Shown: positions 5,001-6,472 of the stretch, piece after piece | Layout: each line of letters begins with the position of its first letter | Position numbering within the stretch: position 1 is the first letter of the stretch | Source of the DNA: an uncultured Bacteroidales bacterium | GTDB lineage: Bacteria; Bacteroidota; Bacteroidia; Bacteroidales; UBA3663 | NCBI GenBank assembly: GCA_905236195.1 | Contig: CAJOOX010000115.1 | Location: 1-6,472, forward strand | Direction of reading: 5' to 3' | Length of the DNA stretch: 6,472 nucleotides | Program-made: the position numbers and the translations under genes | The notes under the pieces: model-generated | What the model was told of the DNA's origin: nothing | Database searches by the model: none | Seen by the model: only the letters and a program-made list of their open reading frames with translations

Positions 5001-5441
5001 ATGGAACTTGTATTAAAACGAATTGCAAAACAACAGACCTACACGATAGGCCGTCTCTATGTAGTGAACGAACAGGGCGAGGCCGGGGAATACCTCTGCG
5101 ACACCCTGGAACCCACCTGGCGCGACTACGCCCACGGCGGACGTAAAATCGCCGGACGGAGCGCCATCCCCGAGGGACGCTACACGGTAGTGATCACCAA
5201 GAGTCCGAAGTTCGGGACCTGGCTGCCCCAGCTGGTAGGCAACCGCGACTTCAACGCCCGGTGGCAGGGTGTACGCATCCATGCGGGCAACTCGGCCCAC
5301 GACACGGAGGGGTGCATCCTGCCGGGCGAGAACCGGATTCCGGGCCGGGTGTTGAACTCGCGCCGCCATCTGGCCGACATCATTGCCCGTCTCACGGAGG
5401 CCTACAGCCGCGGGGAGAGCGCCTGGATGACGGTCATTTGA
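5001..5441 (+). CDS. DUF5675 family protein (probable peptidoglycan-related)
   Basis: A 146-residue protein with the pattern of DUF5675, a family common in Bacteroidetes mobile elements and prophages. It has an opening strand pair ending in YLCDTLE (31-37), AIPEGRYTVVIT (55-66), and the signature VRIHAGNSAHDTEGCILPGE (91-110) with H94, H100 and C105. The His-Gly...Gly-Cys layout recalls the active site of L,D-transpeptidases, and such genes tend to sit where phage-like modules carry a lysin, so action on peptidoglycan is plausible but unproven. It has no signal peptide, so it would need a holin or other route to reach the wall. The ATG at 5001 directly follows the CTTTAGT array. It may be read from the promoter at 1895, since no closer promoter is seen; the next promoter lies after its stop. 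Confidence 0.85.
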   Translation: MELVLKRIAKQQTYTIGRLYVVNEQGEAGEYLCDTLEPTWRDYAHGGRKIAGRSAIPEGRYTVVITKSPKFGTWLPQLVGNRDFNARWQGVRIHAGNSAHDTEGCILPGENRIPGRVLNSRRHLADIIARLTEAYSRGESAWMTVI

Positions 5442-5445
5442 AATA

Positions 5446-5478
5446 GGCGCTTATTTTATCCGAATCGGTGCTTATTTT
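5446..5478 (+). promoter_or_regulatory. GGYGCTTATTTT direct repeat overlapping the -33 element
   Basis: GGCGCTTATTTT (5446-5457) and GGTGCTTATTTT (5467-5478) match at 11 of 12 bases and are 21 bp apart, two helical turns. The small palindrome CCGAATCGG (5460-5468) lies between them. The second copy ends on the first T of the -33 TTTG (5478), so a protein bound here would compete with or contact sigma. Binding is inferred. Confidence 0.4.
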
Positions 5479-5509
5479 TTGGAAATGTCAATTATTTTGC
5501 GTATCTTTG
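5478..5509 (+). promoter_or_regulatory. Consensus Bacteroidetes promoter of the leader-peptide unit
   Basis: TTTG (5478-5481), a 20-base spacer and TATCTTTG (5502-5509) match the Bacteroidetes consensus in sequence and spacing. Transcription should start near 5513-5516, essentially on the ATG at 5514, leaving about 26 nt of A-rich leader before the ATG at 5541. Confidence 0.85.
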
Positions 5510-5540
5510 CACCATGAAAGAAATCTTAAATCAAAATACC

Positions 5541-5636
5541 ATGAAAGCACCTGTTTTCCTTCGACCCGCAGCATTTATCCTTCCATCTGCCAGCATCCGC
5601 GCAGGTCCAGTCATTCTGAGAAAAGACCTCTCTTAA
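5541..5636 (+). CDS. Short leader peptide with a SecM-like translation-arrest motif
   Basis: A 31-codon ORF; an in-frame ATG at 5514 would give 40 codons but lies at the predicted transcription start, so 5541, with an A-rich 26-nt leader, is preferred. Residues 12-23 read FILPSASIRAGP. In E. coli SecM the arrest core is W-I-x4-G-I-R-A-G-P; here the same spacing gives F-I-x4-S-I-R-A-G-P, with IRAGP identical, Ile conserved, Trp replaced by Phe and Gly by Ser. F6 and L7 lie close to the place of the upstream SecM Phe. Arrest would occur as the Pro23 codon (5607-5609) enters the A site, with a 22-residue nascent chain (31 if started at 5514), 77 bases before the next ATG. The peptide has no signal sequence and is too short for SecM-style pulling by SecA, so a tunnel-sensing regulatory leader is more likely. 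No homologue is known to me; chance resemblance cannot be excluded. Confidence 0.6.
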   Translation: MKAPVFLRPAAFILPSASIRAGPVILRKDLS

Positions 5637-5683
5637 ACCCTTAACCTTTAACCCTTAACCCTTAACCTTTAACCCCTAAACCC
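5634..5683 (+). repeat. TTAACCC/TTAACCT heptamer array before the DUF6261-like gene
   Basis: Five contiguous heptamers TTAACCY (5641-5675) are flanked by TTAAACCC (5633-5640) and CTAAACCC (5676-5683); the ATG follows at 5687. The first unit also provides the TAA stop of the leader ORF (5634-5636). The tract contains no G, so it cannot pair with itself and should leave the initiation region open. Confidence 0.85.
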
Positions 5684-5686
5684 TCT

Positions 5687-6472
5687 ATGATTTACTCCAT
5701 CAACCACTACGCTTATGCGTCGCAGCTGACCTACTCGCAGGCAGCCAACTTCTTCCACCAGTTTGTAGTCACCCTCAGCGCCGAGGGCCTGACCGCCCTG
5801 CTGGGCATTCCCGCCTCGAACTTCAACACCCTGAAGGGCCTCGACGGCGAACTCACCGACTACGTGAGCCGCTCCCGCAAGTCGGCCTACACTGCCCAGA
5901 TGCAGACCTACGATGCCCTCCGCAAGGCCATGTTCGACTCTCTCTGGTATCTGCTCTACGCCCTCAAGAGCGCCGACACCGACGCCAAGAAGGCCACCTG
6001 GCAGAAGGTGTCCGACATCGTGGCAACCTATCCCATCGCCCTCAAGGGTCTCGACTATTCGAGCGTGACGGCCCGTCTGAGGGGCTTCCTGACCGACGTG
6101 CGCAAGCTCGATGGCGAGGAACTGGCCGCCAACGCCTTCCTCACCGCCGGGATGCTCAAGGCCCTGGAGGACGCCAACAACGCCTTCGACAACGCCTTCC
6201 TGGCCCGTAACACCGAGCGCACCGACCTCAAGAAGGTGCAGATCCAGACCATTCTGGCCAACATCACCGCAATGATGAAACTCATCTGCGCCATGATCGA
6301 GGTCAAGGCCAACGAGGAGGTCACCGACCAGAACGCCGAGGCCGTGGCCGCTGCACAGCAGACCGTGGCCGACATCAACGAGAACATCGAGTACTACTAC
6401 TCGCACTACATGAAGAGCGGCAAGGGCCGCAGCGAGGACGACGACTCGACCGGCGACGACATCGACCCCAAC
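5687..6472 (+). CDS. DUF6261-like helical protein, 3' end outside the window
   Basis: The frame is open from ATG 5687 to the window end (262 codons, no stop). The protein is almost wholly alpha-helical and soluble, with no signal or membrane segment. Its order of features resembles DUF6261, a Bacteroidales family of unknown function: a 'SRSRKSAYTAQMQTYDALR' segment (61-79) and helix (80-95), 'TYPIALKGLDYSSVTARLRGFL' spanning 114-135, and the repeated 'AL..aNnAFdnaFLaRNtER' segment (159-178) before a last long helix pair. The visible C-terminal part turns very acidic (EDDDSTGDD, 250-258), which may continue beyond the window. The assignment rests on remembered pattern and is moderate. It sits behind the promoter at 5478, the leader peptide and the TTAACCC array, so its expression is probably controlled through the leader. 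Codons are strongly GC-ending with heavy Ala/Lys use, suggesting efficient expression. Confidence 0.8.
   Translation, partial: MIYSINHYAYASQLTYSQAANFFHQFVVTLSAEGLTALLGIPASNFNTLKGLDGELTDYVSRSRKSAYTAQMQTYDALRKAMFDSLWYLLYALKSADTDAKKATWQKVSDIVATYPIALKGLDYSSVTARLRGFLTDVRKLDGEELAANAFLTAGMLKALEDANNAFDNAFLARNTERTDLKKVQIQTILANITAMMKLICAMIEVKANEEVTDQNAEAVAAAQQTVADINENIEYYYSHYMKSGKGRSEDDDSTGDDIDPN

Noticed and set aside
5641..5683. TTAACCC array as a telomere-like end or a CRISPR-type array
   Set aside because: Units are 7 nt without spacers and lie between two genes in the middle of continuous sequence; it is a short tandem repeat.
5669..6406. Long minus-strand open frame (245 aa) rich in Val, Gly, His and Leu
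   Set aside because: It is antisense to the GC-rich gene at 5687-6472, whose plus-strand frame gives a coherent helical protein with a promoter. The minus-strand composition is typical of a shadow frame.

Overview
The window looks like a piece of a Bacteroidales genome (Bacteroides/Phocaeicola/Alistipes-like). The evidence is promoters of the Bacteroidetes type (TATCTTTG -7 boxes, two of them paired with TTTG at exactly 20 nt), AT-rich leaders without Shine-Dalgarno sequences, and Bacteroidales-type proteins. All supported genes are on the + strand. GC-rich genes (2081-2434, 3984-4880, 5001-5441, 5687-end) alternate with genes that look less GC-rich by eye (428-1597, 2653-3978), which suggests a mosaic accessory region.

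Layout: 2-109 is the tail of a CLC-type chloride channel, closed by a strong terminator at 196-232. A -7 box at 300 and a foldable leader precede an unrecognised 389-aa helical protein (428-1597), which ends at a textbook terminator (1651-1684). Then come about 480 bases without a gene, holding AATCCAAT-type inverted repeats, a consensus promoter (1895-1926) and a roughly 150-nt leader that can fold as an H-type pseudoknot. This promoter probably drives a 117-aa hypothetical protein (2081), a VirE/DUF3987-like P-loop ATPase (2653), a compact CHC2/TOPRIM primase (3984) and a DUF5675 protein (5001). ATPase plus primase is a replication module of the kind seen in phage satellites and integrated elements; no integrase, relaxase or capsid gene is visible here. 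A 188-bp structured AT-rich block (2438-2625) just before the ATPase gene could be its origin or a small inserted hairpin element.

A second consensus promoter (5478-5509) drives a very short ORF (5541-5636) and then a helical DUF6261-like protein that runs off the window (5687-6472). The short ORF is the most striking object here. Its peptide carries FILPSASIRAGP, which aligns without gaps with the E. coli SecM translation-arrest core WIxxxxGIRAGP. I infer a ribosome-stalling leader peptide controlling the gene behind it.

A second pattern runs through the region. Gene junctions carry short tandem arrays with about 7-nt periodicity but different unit sequences (AAATCTC, TTAACGG, CTTTAGT, TTAACCC). 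Several of them supply stop or start codons, and a similar array with a perfect palindrome lies inside the primase gene as an interdomain linker.
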